Assembly: GCA_041484905.1 (NCBI GenBank)
Contig: JBGPIL010000157.1
Span: 1 to 5,424 of the forward strand
Length of the DNA stretch: 5,424 nucleotides
Direction of reading: 5' to 3'
From: JACQCE01 sp041484905
GTDB taxonomy: Bacteria; Nitrospirota; Nitrospiria; JACQCE01
Shown in pieces: positions 1 to 5,424 of the stretch. The notes under the pieces are model-generated. The model was not told the DNA's origin. It was given only the letters and a program-made list of their open reading frames with translations, and did not search any database. The position numbers were made by a program, and so were the translations under genes. Position 1 is the first letter of the stretch; each line of letters starts with the position of its first letter.

Positions 1-888
1 GCCTACACGGCGGTGTTTCACGCGGTCGCGGCGTTCAACAACGCGGGGTTTTCACTCTTCTCCGACAACCTGATGCGGTATCGGTTCGACTGGTCGATCA
101 ACCTCATCATCGCGGGGACGGTCGTCCTGGGCGGCATCGGCTACATCGTGCTGTATGAGCTGCATCGCTACGCGCGTCGCGAGATTTTTCGAATTTCCTC
201 GCATGCCAAGCTGGTTGCAACGGTCACCGTCGCGTTGATACTCATCGGCGGTTTGGGCCTCTGGGTGCTGGAGGCGACCAATCCGGCGACCTTATCGGGA
301 CTCAGCTGGTCCAATCAGGCGATCGTCGCCTTCTTTCACAGCGTGTCTGCCAGGACGGCCGGCTTCAATACGATCGATCTGTCGCAGTTGAGGGGCGCGT
401 CGCTCTATCTGTTGATCCTGTTGATGGTCATCGGCGGCTCGCCGGCGAGCACGGCGGGCGGGATCAAGACCACGACAGCGGGAATCATCTTTGCCACGCT
501 CTGGGACACGGCGAAGGGACGGCAGGAGGTGACGGTGTTCCACCGGCGGCTGCCGTTTGAAACGGTGGCAAACGCTTTTTTGCTTGCGTTTCTGGCGTTT
601 GCATTGGTCACGGGTGCGACCCTGCTGCTCCTGGCTCTTGAACAACTCAACTTCGAGCATTTCCTGCCGGTGTTGTTCGAGGTGTCGTCCGCGTTCGGCA
701 CGGTCGGCCTGTCCACGGGCAATGGCGGCGTGCTCAGCTATGCGGCCACGTTCGACGACATTGGGAAAATCATCATCGTGCTCATGATGTTCATCGGCCG
801 GCTCGGTCCCATTACAATCGGCATGCTGGTGGTGGCGAAGAGCGAATCCCTCGTGCGCTACCCTGAGGAAAAGGTGCTGATCGGCTGA
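1..888 (+). CDS. ktrB: TrkH/KtrB-family potassium uptake membrane subunit, 5'-truncated
   Basis: This is the ion-translocating subunit of a Trk/Ktr K+ uptake system in the inner membrane. The frame is open from the first base, so the gene starts upstream; 295 residues remain, where KtrB proteins usually have about 450. Counting from the first codon, three of the four TrkH pore-loop filters are visible: FNNAGF (12-17), TAGFN (119-123) and GTVGLSTG (233-240). The Gly/Ser/Thr-rich GGSPASTAGG segment (145-154) before IKTTT matches the intramembrane gate region after the third filter. Hydrophobic helices flank each filter, and the protein ends with the family-typical GRLGPIT (266-272) and YPEEKVLIG. 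The GTG at base 13 is not a start, because the first pore-loop lies right there and most of a domain would be missing. A ktrA gene follows 117 bp downstream on the same strand. The short C-terminus favours KtrB/Na+-coupled types over E. coli TrkH, but coupling is not visible. Confidence 0.93.
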   Translation, partial: AYTAVFHAVAAFNNAGFSLFSDNLMRYRFDWSINLIIAGTVVLGGIGYIVLYELHRYARREIFRISSHAKLVATVTVALILIGGLGLWVLEATNPATLSGLSWSNQAIVAFFHSVSARTAGFNTIDLSQLRGASLYLLILLMVIGGSPASTAGGIKTTTAGIIFATLWDTAKGRQEVTVFHRRLPFETVANAFLLAFLAFALVTGATLLLLALEQLNFEHFLPVLFEVSSAFGTVGLSTGNGGVLSYAATFDDIGKIIIVLMMFIGRLGPITIGMLVVAKSESLVRYPEEKVLIG

Positions 889-902
889 GAAAGCGATATA
901 CT

Positions 903-928
903 GGGGCAAGAGGGTCAAGGGGCAAGGG
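903..928 (+). other. Canonical G-quadruplex motif in the ktrB-ktrA gap
   Basis: Four G-tracts lie on the coding strand: GGGG at 903-906, GGG at 912-914, GGGG at 919-922 and GGG at 926-928, with loops of 5, 4 and 3 nt. This meets the usual G3+N1-7 rule. A fifth GGG at 933-935 follows after a 4-nt loop and could substitute. The tract begins 14 nt after the ktrB stop and would be in the mRNA if the two genes are co-transcribed. That it folds in vivo is inference. Confidence 0.6.
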
Positions 929-984
929 TCCTGGGTCCAGGAACCCAAATCGCATCGCCACGTTTCCCTGGACCCTGGCCCCTT
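917..984 (+). repeat. Long imperfect inverted repeat upstream of ktrA
   Basis: The left arm at 917-935 begins AAGGGGC and the right arm at 966-984 ends GCCCCTT. They are complementary at 17 of 19 positions, with mismatches at 924/977 and 932/969, and are separated by a 30-nt loop. The left arm also contains a local TCCTGG-GT-CCAGGA palindrome (929-942). There is no following T-run and a Shine-Dalgarno sequence comes next, so a Rho-independent terminator is unlikely. It may be an mRNA structure, an operator or a REP-like dispersed repeat. Confidence 0.75.
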
Positions 985-999
985 TTGATGTAAAAGGAG
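981..999 (+). promoter_or_regulatory. ktrA ribosome binding site with overlapping anti-SD hairpin
   Basis: AAGGAG at 994-999 is a strong Shine-Dalgarno sequence, 6 nt before the ATG at 1006, and fixes the ktrA start. CCTTTT at 981-986 can pair with AAAAGG at 992-997 across a 5-nt loop (GATGT), which would hide most of the SD. The stem is only 6 bp and mostly A-U, so it would be weak alone. Its 5' side (981-984) is also the end of the right arm of the longer inverted repeat, so the two pairings compete. Confidence 0.6.
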
Positions 1000-1005
1000 A
1001 CGAAT

Positions 1006-1698
1006 ATGCGGCAGATTGCGGTGATCGGGTTGGGGCGGTTCGGGTTTCACGTCGCCGAAACCCTGACCAAACTGGGTCATGAGGTGCTGGCGATTGACCG
1101 CGACGAGACTCAGGTCGCACGCGCCGGCGAGTTTGCGACCTATGCCGTGCAATGTGATGCCACCGATGAGAAAGCCCTCCGGGCCGTCAGCGCCCAGAAC
1201 GTCGACATGGCGGTGGTGAGCATCGGCGAGAATATTGAGGCGAGCCTGCTCGTGGTCATGACGCTCAAGGAGCTTGGAGTCAAGCGGGTGCTCGCCAAGG
1301 CGGTGACCGCGTTGCACGGTAAGATTTTGGAAAACATGGGTGTGTCGGAAGTGATCTATCCGGAACGCGACGCGGGTATTCGCCTGGCCCATCGTCTGAC
1401 CGCGCCCAACGTCCTGGAATATTTGCAGCTCTCGCCCGGCTACAGCATCGAGGAGGTGGAGGTGCCCGATCCGCTGATCGGCAAGCCGATCGGCGACAGC
1501 CAGATCCGGGCCGGTTTCCGCGTCAACATCATCGCGGTGAAGAAAAAAGTGCAAACGATGATCAAGGGGGCATTGCAAAGCCGGGAATTTGTCAGCTTCA
1601 CCCCCGCGCCCACCGATGTGATGGAGCGGGGCGATGTGCTGGTGGTCATCGGCCGGGAGGAAGATCTTGAAAAGTTCTGCCGGCTCGGAGAGAAATAG
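1006..1698 (+). CDS. ktrA: KtrA/TrkA-family potassium channel gating subunit (RCK domains)
   Basis: This is the cytosolic nucleotide-binding subunit that assembles as a ring on the KtrB/TrkH pore and gates K+ flux. At 230 residues it matches single-RCK KtrA proteins (about 220), not the double-length E. coli TrkA. The N-terminal Rossmann domain (1 to about 130) shows GLGRFG (G8, G10, G13) and an acidic residue after strand 2 (D31), as expected for adenine-nucleotide binding. It also shows DATD (51-54), VSIGEN (71-76), AKA (97-99) and YPERDAG (118-124), all in the KtrA pattern. An RCK_C domain (about 140-225) follows and ends in the VLVVIGREEDLEKF strand-helix. The start is supported by AAGGAG six bases upstream. 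It is probably co-transcribed with ktrB despite the 117-bp structured gap. Whether ATP/ADP, NAD(H) or c-di-AMP controls it cannot be told from sequence. Confidence 0.95.
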   Translation: MRQIAVIGLGRFGFHVAETLTKLGHEVLAIDRDETQVARAGEFATYAVQCDATDEKALRAVSAQNVDMAVVSIGENIEASLLVVMTLKELGVKRVLAKAVTALHGKILENMGVSEVIYPERDAGIRLAHRLTAPNVLEYLQLSPGYSIEEVEVPDPLIGKPIGDSQIRAGFRVNIIAVKKKVQTMIKGALQSREFVSFTPAPTDVMERGDVLVVIGREEDLEKFCRLGEK

Positions 1699-1716
1699 CC
1701 CGCCGAATTCGTGTGG

Positions 1717-3054
1717 TCAGCGTACCAGGGCTGCCCGGCGAAACGCGCCGGCCGCCGCGTCCACTGTCTGATCGATGTCCCGCTTGGTGTGGGCGCCGGA
1801 GAGAAAGAGCGCTTCAAACTGCGACGGCGCTACATAAATGCCCGCCTTCAGCATGGCCCAGAAATAGGCGGCAAATTTCCGGGTATCGGCCGATTTTGCC
1901 GAGGCATAATCGGTGACCGGATGATGAGTAAAGAAGAAGCCGAGCACCGATCCGACTCTTGCCGGCTGAATGGAAATGCCTGCCGTTCGGGCCGCTTCGA
2001 CCAGACCGTCATGCAATTGTGCCGCCCGTCGTTCCAGCGTGGCGTAAAAACCGGCTGAACGAAGCCGGCGCAGCGTGGCCAATCCGGCGCTCATGGCCAG
2101 CGGATTGCCCGACAAGGTGCCGGCCTGGTAGACCGGCCCGGCTGGCGCAATCAATTCCATGATGTCCCCCCGGCCGCCGTAGGCGCCGACCGGGAGCCCG
2201 CCGCCGATGATTTTACCCAGACAGGTCAGATCCGGGCGGATTCGGTAGAGCGCTTGTGCGCCGCCGAAGGCAACGCGAAAGCCGGTAATAACCTCATCGA
2301 AGATCAGCAATGCACCATACCGTTGGGTCACCGCACGAAGGCCGGCCAGGAACCCGTCGGCTGGAAGAACCACGCCCATGTTGGCGGCGATCGGTTCGAC
2401 GATCACGGCGGCGATGTGGTCACCGTGCTGCGCAAAGAGGGCGTTGACGTGGGCCAGATCGTTATAGGGGGCTTGCAGAGTGAGTTTCGCGGTGGCGGAC
2501 GGGACGCCGGGACTGTCGGGCACGCCCAGCGTGGTGGCGCCGGAGCCGGCCTTGATCAGCAGACCGTCGGCGTGGCCGTGATAGCAGCCGTCGAATTTAA
2601 GAATCAGATCCCGTTTGGTATACGCGCGGGCGAGCCGGAGCGCGCTCATGGTCGCCTCTGTGCCGGAATTGACGAATCGCACCCGCTCCATCGACGGCAT
2701 GGCGCGCTGGACGAACGCGGCCAGTTCCAGCTCCGCTTCCGTTGGCGCGCCGTAACTGGTGCCCTTCCTGGCCGCCGCGGTGACGGCCTTGACGACGTCG
2801 GGATGCGCGTGCCCCAGAATCAACGGGCCCCAGGAGAGGACATAATCGAGATAGCGGTTGCCATCGGCGTCCCAGATGCGGCTGCCCTTGCCACGCGCGA
2901 TAAAGAGCGGATGGCCGCTGCCGGGACGGGAGGGACCACCGGAACCACCTGGTGATCCGACCGAGCGGAAGGCGCGGACGGGACTGCTGACCCCGCCGGG
3001 TAGGAGTCGGCAGGCCTGGGCAAACAATCGACGTGATTTCGAATAACGACGCAT
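1717..3054 (-). CDS. hemL: Glutamate-1-semialdehyde 2,1-aminomutase
   Basis: This PLP-dependent cytosolic enzyme converts glutamate-1-semialdehyde to 5-aminolevulinate, the last step of the C5 route to heme and other tetrapyrroles. With the start at 3054 it has 445 residues (family about 430) and opens with the typical LLPGGVSSPVRAF. Visible elements are WGPLILGHAHP, GAPTE (102-106), SGTEA (130-134, cofactor phosphate), YHGH (158-161), the mobile-loop segment GATTLGVPDSPGV and IFDEVITGFR with pyridine-binding D253. The PLP lysine is K281 in CLGKIIGGGLPVGA. A Gly/Ser/Pro-rich insertion at residues 34-47 is unusual. The frame stays open 46 codons further upstream, but that stretch is unlike HemL and contains the predicted promoter, so I reject it. 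No Shine-Dalgarno sequence precedes the ATG. The gene converges on ktrA with an 18-bp gap and diverges from the phosphatase gene. Confidence 0.96.
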   Translation of the reverse strand: MRRYSKSRRLFAQACRLLPGGVSSPVRAFRSVGSPGGSGGPSRPGSGHPLFIARGKGSRIWDADGNRYLDYVLSWGPLILGHAHPDVVKAVTAAARKGTSYGAPTEAELELAAFVQRAMPSMERVRFVNSGTEATMSALRLARAYTKRDLILKFDGCYHGHADGLLIKAGSGATTLGVPDSPGVPSATAKLTLQAPYNDLAHVNALFAQHGDHIAAVIVEPIAANMGVVLPADGFLAGLRAVTQRYGALLIFDEVITGFRVAFGGAQALYRIRPDLTCLGKIIGGGLPVGAYGGRGDIMELIAPAGPVYQAGTLSGNPLAMSAGLATLRRLRSAGFYATLERRAAQLHDGLVEAARTAGISIQPARVGSVLGFFFTHHPVTDYASAKSADTRKFAAYFWAMLKAGIYVAPSQFEALFLSGAHTKRDIDQTVDAAAGAFRRAALVR

Positions 3055-3070
3055 GGGGAAACGGTGCGCT

Positions 3071-3099
3071 ATTTTAATGAGCCATTTTTTTTTAGTCAA
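3071..3099 (-). promoter_or_regulatory. Predicted sigma70-type promoter of hemL
   Basis: On the minus strand TTGACT (3099-3094) and TAAAAT (3076-3071) are separated by exactly 17 bp, close to the sigma70 consensus. The spacer contains a run of nine A (T9 at 3085-3093 on the plus strand). The predicted transcript start is near 3064, giving a leader of about 10 nt before the hemL ATG. This agrees with the missing Shine-Dalgarno sequence and rules against a start further upstream. It is sequence prediction only. Confidence 0.7.
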
Positions 3100-3148
3100 G
3101 GTGAAAAAGAGTAAGAGGTGTTGAAACCCGCGTATGGCGATGGGGATT

Positions 3149-3178
3149 CTCAAGGGGAGCTGAGCATCTCCCCTTGAG
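3149..3178. repeat. Perfect 11-bp inverted repeat between divergent promoters
   Basis: CTCAAGGGGAG (3149-3159) and CTCCCCTTGAG (3168-3178) are exact reverse complements around an 8-nt loop. The element is about 50 bp upstream of the hemL -35 box and 30 bp upstream of the gph -35 box. There is no T-run on either side, so it is not a normal intrinsic terminator. A regulator-binding operator or a REP-like palindrome is possible. If transcription starts where predicted, it is in neither mRNA, which favours a DNA-level role. Confidence 0.7.
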
Positions 3179-3208
3179 TTGAGCGAGTGCAAAACACGAG
3201 CGGGTCGC

Positions 3209-3237
3209 TTGCAAAGCCCTCCATCATGCCCTATATT
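3209..3237 (+). promoter_or_regulatory. Predicted sigma70-type promoter of gph (leaderless)
   Basis: TTGCAA (3209-3214) and TATATT (3232-3237) are separated by exactly 17 bp. The expected transcript start, about 7 nt after the -10 box, falls around 3244-3246, essentially on the gph ATG at 3246. No Shine-Dalgarno-like sequence lies before that ATG, which fits a leaderless mRNA. The -35 box matches the consensus TTGACA at four of six positions. Confidence 0.6.
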
Positions 3238-3245
3238 GTGTAACC

Positions 3246-3914
3246 ATGCATCGTGACGATTGCACGTGGGCAGAACTGTTTCTCTTCGATCTGGACGGCA
3301 CGCTGGCTGACACGAAAAACGATCTGGCGATGGCGGTCAATCTGACGTTTGTGGATCTGGGGCTGCCTCCGCTACCCGAATCGGTGATCGCCGGTTATGT
3401 CGGCGACGGGGTCAGAAAACTGATTGCCCAGACGCTCGGGGCAAGCGGTGCGCCGCGCTATCCCGAAGCGCTCCAGCTGTTTCACGGCCACTATCTGACC
3501 CACCTCCTTGATTCGACCCGATTCTACCCGGGGGTGACGGCCTTGCTGGACCGATTGTCCGGGAAGAAACGGGTGGTGGTGACCAACAAGCCGATGGAAT
3601 ATACGGCGAAGATTCTGGACGGATTGGGCGCGCGGGGCTATTTTGATCTGGTGGTCGGGAGCGATCCCTCGACGCCGCTCAAGCCCGACCCCCATATGAT
3701 CCGTCGGGCGCTCGAACACTGTGACATCCCCGCGGCGCACGCGGTGATGGTCGGCGACGGCGTCAACGACATTCTTGCGGCGCGGGCCGTCACCGTCCGC
3801 TCCTGCGCAGTCGGGTACGGGTTGGCACCACCCGAGCTGTTGCAATCGGCCGATCCAGACTATTTCTGCGCAACGATCGATGAGCTGACCGTCTGTTTGT
3901 GCGGAAAGCGGTAA
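3246..3914 (+). CDS. gph: HAD-superfamily hydrolase, phosphoglycolate phosphatase-like
   Basis: This is a cytosolic Mg2+-dependent HAD phosphatase of subfamily IA. The closest match is Gph, which hydrolyses 2-phosphoglycolate from DNA-end repair or oxygenation chemistry. All four HAD motifs are visible in 222 residues (family 215-250): FDLDGTL with nucleophile D15 and acid/base D17, VVTNKP (motif II, T113), LKPDP (motif III, K146) and VGDGVND (motif IV, D171 and D175). The helical cap occupies roughly residues 22-90 and contains the GYVGDGVRKLI segment common in Gph. Motif IV reads GDGVND where most Gph proteins have GDS/T, a mild deviation. The start at 3246 leaves 14 residues before the catalytic D15 and sits right at the predicted transcript start. 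Exact substrate is inference; pyrophosphatase PpaX-type or sugar-phosphate activity is possible. It converges on the response regulator with a 27-bp gap. Confidence 0.88.
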   Translation: MHRDDCTWAELFLFDLDGTLADTKNDLAMAVNLTFVDLGLPPLPESVIAGYVGDGVRKLIAQTLGASGAPRYPEALQLFHGHYLTHLLDSTRFYPGVTALLDRLSGKKRVVVTNKPMEYTAKILDGLGARGYFDLVVGSDPSTPLKPDPHMIRRALEHCDIPAAHAVMVGDGVNDILAARAVTVRSCAVGYGLAPPELLQSADPDYFCATIDELTVCLCGKR

Positions 3915-3923
3915 GCGGCGGAA

Positions 3924-3938
3924 GGGGAAAGGCTCCCC
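3924..3938. other. Short hairpin in the gph/response-regulator convergent gap
   Basis: GGGGA (3924-3928) can pair with TCCCC (3934-3938) over a 5-nt loop, within the 27-bp gap between two converging stop codons. There is no T-run on either side, so at best it is a weak bidirectional terminator or mRNA end structure. Confidence 0.3.
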
Positions 3939-3941
3939 GGC

Positions 3942-5336
3942 TTAATCGACCAGCGGCAATTGCTCTTCGGTCGGTTTGTCGCGAATGCCCAATTCCCTGA
4001 TTTTTCGGTGCAGGTGGCTCCGCTCAATGCCCAGAGCCTCGGCGGTCCGGCTGATGTTCCATCGATGGGCGTCCAGGGCCCGGAGGATATGGTCACGCTC
4101 GAACTGCGCGCGGGCCAGTTTTAGCGGCTGGACGGGGCCGTCGGGGAGGACCGGGGTTGGGGTGGTGGGGGTGATGAGGTTGCCGAGCGGCGGCAGCCGC
4201 GAAGCGTCCACGACACGGTCCGGCACCATGATCACCAGCCGTTCGATGTAATGTTTTAACTCCCGCACGTTGCCCGGCCAGGTGTAGGACGTCAGCATGG
4301 CGGCGGCGTCCTCGGTCAACCGCTTGGGTTCGACGCTCTGCTCGCTGCTGAACCGTTCCATGAAATGGCGGGCCAGCAACGGGATGTCCTCCTTCCGTTC
4401 GCGCAGGGGCGGGACGGTCAGGGGAATCACGTTGAGGCGATAGAAGAGGTCCTCCCGAAACCGGCCCCGCCGGATTTCCTCAGGTAACACCTTGTTGGAC
4501 GCGGCGATGATCCGGGCGTCCATCCGGTGTGTTTTGGTGCCGCCGACCCGCTGGAATTCCCGTTCCTCCAGCACGCGCAACATTTTGGCCTGGGTCGACA
4601 GGCTCATGTCACCGATCTCGTCCAAAAAGAGGGTGCCGCCGTTGGCGAGTTCCAACCGGCCCTTTTTCTGCTCTGCGGCGCCGGTGAAGGCGCCTTTTTC
4701 ATAGCCGAAGAGTTCGCTTTCGATCAAGCTTTCCGGAATGGCTGCGCAGTTGATTTCAATAAACGGCCGGTCGTGTCGGGGACTCCGCTGGTGGATGGCG
4801 CGGGCCGCCAGCTCCTTGCCCGTGCCGTTTTCGCCTGAGATCAAGACCCGGCTGAGCGACGGCCCGGCTACCGCAATCTGGTCGAGCAGCCCTTGGATGG
4901 CGGGACTCGTCCCGAGGATTTCGAACCGTTCATCGATCGCGGCCCTGAGGTGCTGGTTCTCTGCGGCCAGCTGCTGCTCGGTGATGGCGTGGCCAAGCAC
5001 CAGCAGAACTTTCTCCGAGGAGAGCGGTTTTTCAATGTAATCATAGGCGCCGAGCTTGGTGGCGCGCACGGCTGTTTCGATTGACCCGTGGCCGGACATG
5101 ATGACCACCGTTTGCTGCGGGCGCAGGCGCTTGATGCGCTGAAGCGTTTCCAGGCCGTCCAGATCGGGCATCCAGATGTCGAGCAGGACGACGGCCGGCG
5201 ACTCGCGCTGCAGGAGGTCCAGCGCCGGGCCGCCGCCGTTGGCTGTGATGACCAGATAGCCTTCATCGGTCAGCACGCCGGAGAGCGTGTTGAGAATTGC
5301 CGGCTCGTCATCCACGATCAGAATCGTGTCGGTCAT
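3942..5336 (-). CDS. Sigma54-dependent response regulator, NtrC family (NtrX-like)
   Basis: This two-component transcription activator is phosphorylated by a partner kinase and remodels sigma54-RNA polymerase with ATP. Its 464 residues hold three domains. The receiver (about 1-120) has acidic pair D9/D10, phospho-acceptor D53, S81 and K103. The AAA+ domain (about 140-375) has Walker A GENGTGKE (168-175), sigma54-contacting GAFTGA (215-220), Walker B TLFLDE (235-240), FREDLFYRL (293-301) and sensor II WPGNVREL (353-360). A Thr/Pro-rich linker (about 388-404) leads to a Fis-type helix-turn-helix (about 415-451). Every key residue is intact, so it should be a working sigma54 activator. The ATG overlaps the upstream kinase stop as ATGA and no clear Shine-Dalgarno sequence precedes it, suggesting translational coupling. 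Layout and the YIEKPL motif resemble NtrX, but AtoC- or ZraR-like names are equally possible; target genes are not visible. Confidence 0.95.
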   Translation of the reverse strand: MTDTILIVDDEPAILNTLSGVLTDEGYLVITANGGGPALDLLQRESPAVVLLDIWMPDLDGLETLQRIKRLRPQQTVVIMSGHGSIETAVRATKLGAYDYIEKPLSSEKVLLVLGHAITEQQLAAENQHLRAAIDERFEILGTSPAIQGLLDQIAVAGPSLSRVLISGENGTGKELAARAIHQRSPRHDRPFIEINCAAIPESLIESELFGYEKGAFTGAAEQKKGRLELANGGTLFLDEIGDMSLSTQAKMLRVLEEREFQRVGGTKTHRMDARIIAASNKVLPEEIRRGRFREDLFYRLNVIPLTVPPLRERKEDIPLLARHFMERFSSEQSVEPKRLTEDAAAMLTSYTWPGNVRELKHYIERLVIMVPDRVVDASRLPPLGNLITPTTPTPVLPDGPVQPLKLARAQFERDHILRALDAHRWNISRTAEALGIERSHLHRKIRELGIRDKPTEEQLPLVD

Positions 5337-5424
5337 GGCGCGCTTGGAACCGGGAGGGTGATCGTGATGGTGGTGCCCTTGGGGCGGTTGGGCTGCGCGT
5401 CGATCTGGCCGTTGTGATCGGTGA
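5333..5424 (-). CDS. Sensor histidine kinase, C-terminal end only
   Basis: The minus-strand frame ending in TGA at 5335-5333 encodes the last 29 residues of a protein that continues beyond the window. Its DHNGQIDAQ...PKGTTITITLP pattern is the usual end of a histidine-kinase HATPase_c domain (helix, HGG-like turn with G and I, then G-T-T-x-x-I-x-LP). The stop overlaps the regulator ATG by 4 bp, so this is the cognate kinase of that operon. The sensor part and kinase class (NtrY, NtrB or other) cannot be seen. Confidence 0.82.
   Translation of the reverse strand, partial: TDHNGQIDAQPNRPKGTTITITLPVPSAP

Noticed and set aside
13..15. GTG as the start of the potassium transporter gene
   Set aside because: The frame is open to base 1 and the sequence here is already a pore-loop of the TrkH family, so the gene is truncated by the window edge.
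897..902. TATACT as a -10 box for a separate ktrA promoter
   Set aside because: At spacings of 16-18 bp I find no acceptable -35 box. Without it the hexamer alone is weak evidence, though an internal promoter is not excluded.
292..1578. 428-codon open frame on the minus strand across ktrB and ktrA
   Set aside because: It is antisense to two clearly recognised genes. Its translation is rich in His, Arg, Gln and Asp with no family pattern, as expected from the complement of GC-rich coding DNA.
2254..2955. 233-codon plus-strand open frame inside hemL
   Set aside because: It lies fully antisense to conserved HemL sequence, has no ribosome binding site and no recognisable motif.
3149..3178. Inverted repeat read as an intrinsic terminator
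   Set aside because: No T-run follows on either strand, and it sits in front of two divergent genes rather than after one.
3055..3192. 46-residue N-terminal extension of HemL from a start at 3192
   Set aside because: The extension is unlike any HemL N-terminus, and a TTGACT-17-TAAAAT promoter and the 11-bp palindrome lie within it. The start at 3054 fits the family.
3198..3212. Possible sigma54 promoter upstream of gph (TTGC at 3209-3212)
   Set aside because: The required GG of the -24 element is missing at the right distance, while a sigma70-like pair fits well.

Overview
This GC-rich window carries six chromosomal genes, two of them cut by the window edges, with almost no spare DNA. The order is trkH/ktrB' -> ktrA -> <- hemL <-> gph -> <- response regulator <- sensor kinase'. 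C5-pathway heme synthesis, a KtrAB-type potassium system, a HAD phosphatase and an NtrC-family regulator suit a Gram-negative free-living bacterium. Gene content and protein style remind me of Nitrospirota (Nitrospira-like). That placement is an impression, not proven by anything in the window.

Bases 1-1698 encode potassium uptake: the C-terminal two thirds of a TrkH/KtrB membrane subunit, then a complete single-RCK KtrA/TrkA gating subunit. The 117-bp gap between them is the most structured non-coding stretch here. It holds a canonical G-quadruplex motif, a 19-nt imperfect inverted repeat that shares bases with that motif, and a small hairpin that would cover the ktrA Shine-Dalgarno sequence. 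These three structures are partly mutually exclusive, and G-quadruplexes are stabilised by K+. A K+-responsive RNA switch on a K+ transporter subunit is therefore a testable, speculative idea. The rival view is that the gap simply contains a dispersed palindromic repeat.

Bases 1717-3054 (minus) encode glutamate-1-semialdehyde aminomutase (HemL), with an unusual Gly/Ser/Pro-rich insertion near its N-terminus. Bases 3246-3914 (plus) encode a phosphoglycolate-phosphatase-like HAD hydrolase. The 191-bp divergent gap contains two good sigma70-type promoters, each with exact 17-bp spacing, and a perfect 11-bp inverted repeat between them. Both promoters predict very short or absent 5' leaders, and neither gene has a Shine-Dalgarno sequence.

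Bases 3942-5424 (minus) are the end of a two-component operon. The last 29 residues of a histidine kinase overlap by 4 bp (ATGA) a complete sigma54-dependent NtrC/NtrX-like response regulator. Its target genes cannot be told from this window. I found no tRNA, rRNA, CRISPR array, insertion sequence or phage gene.
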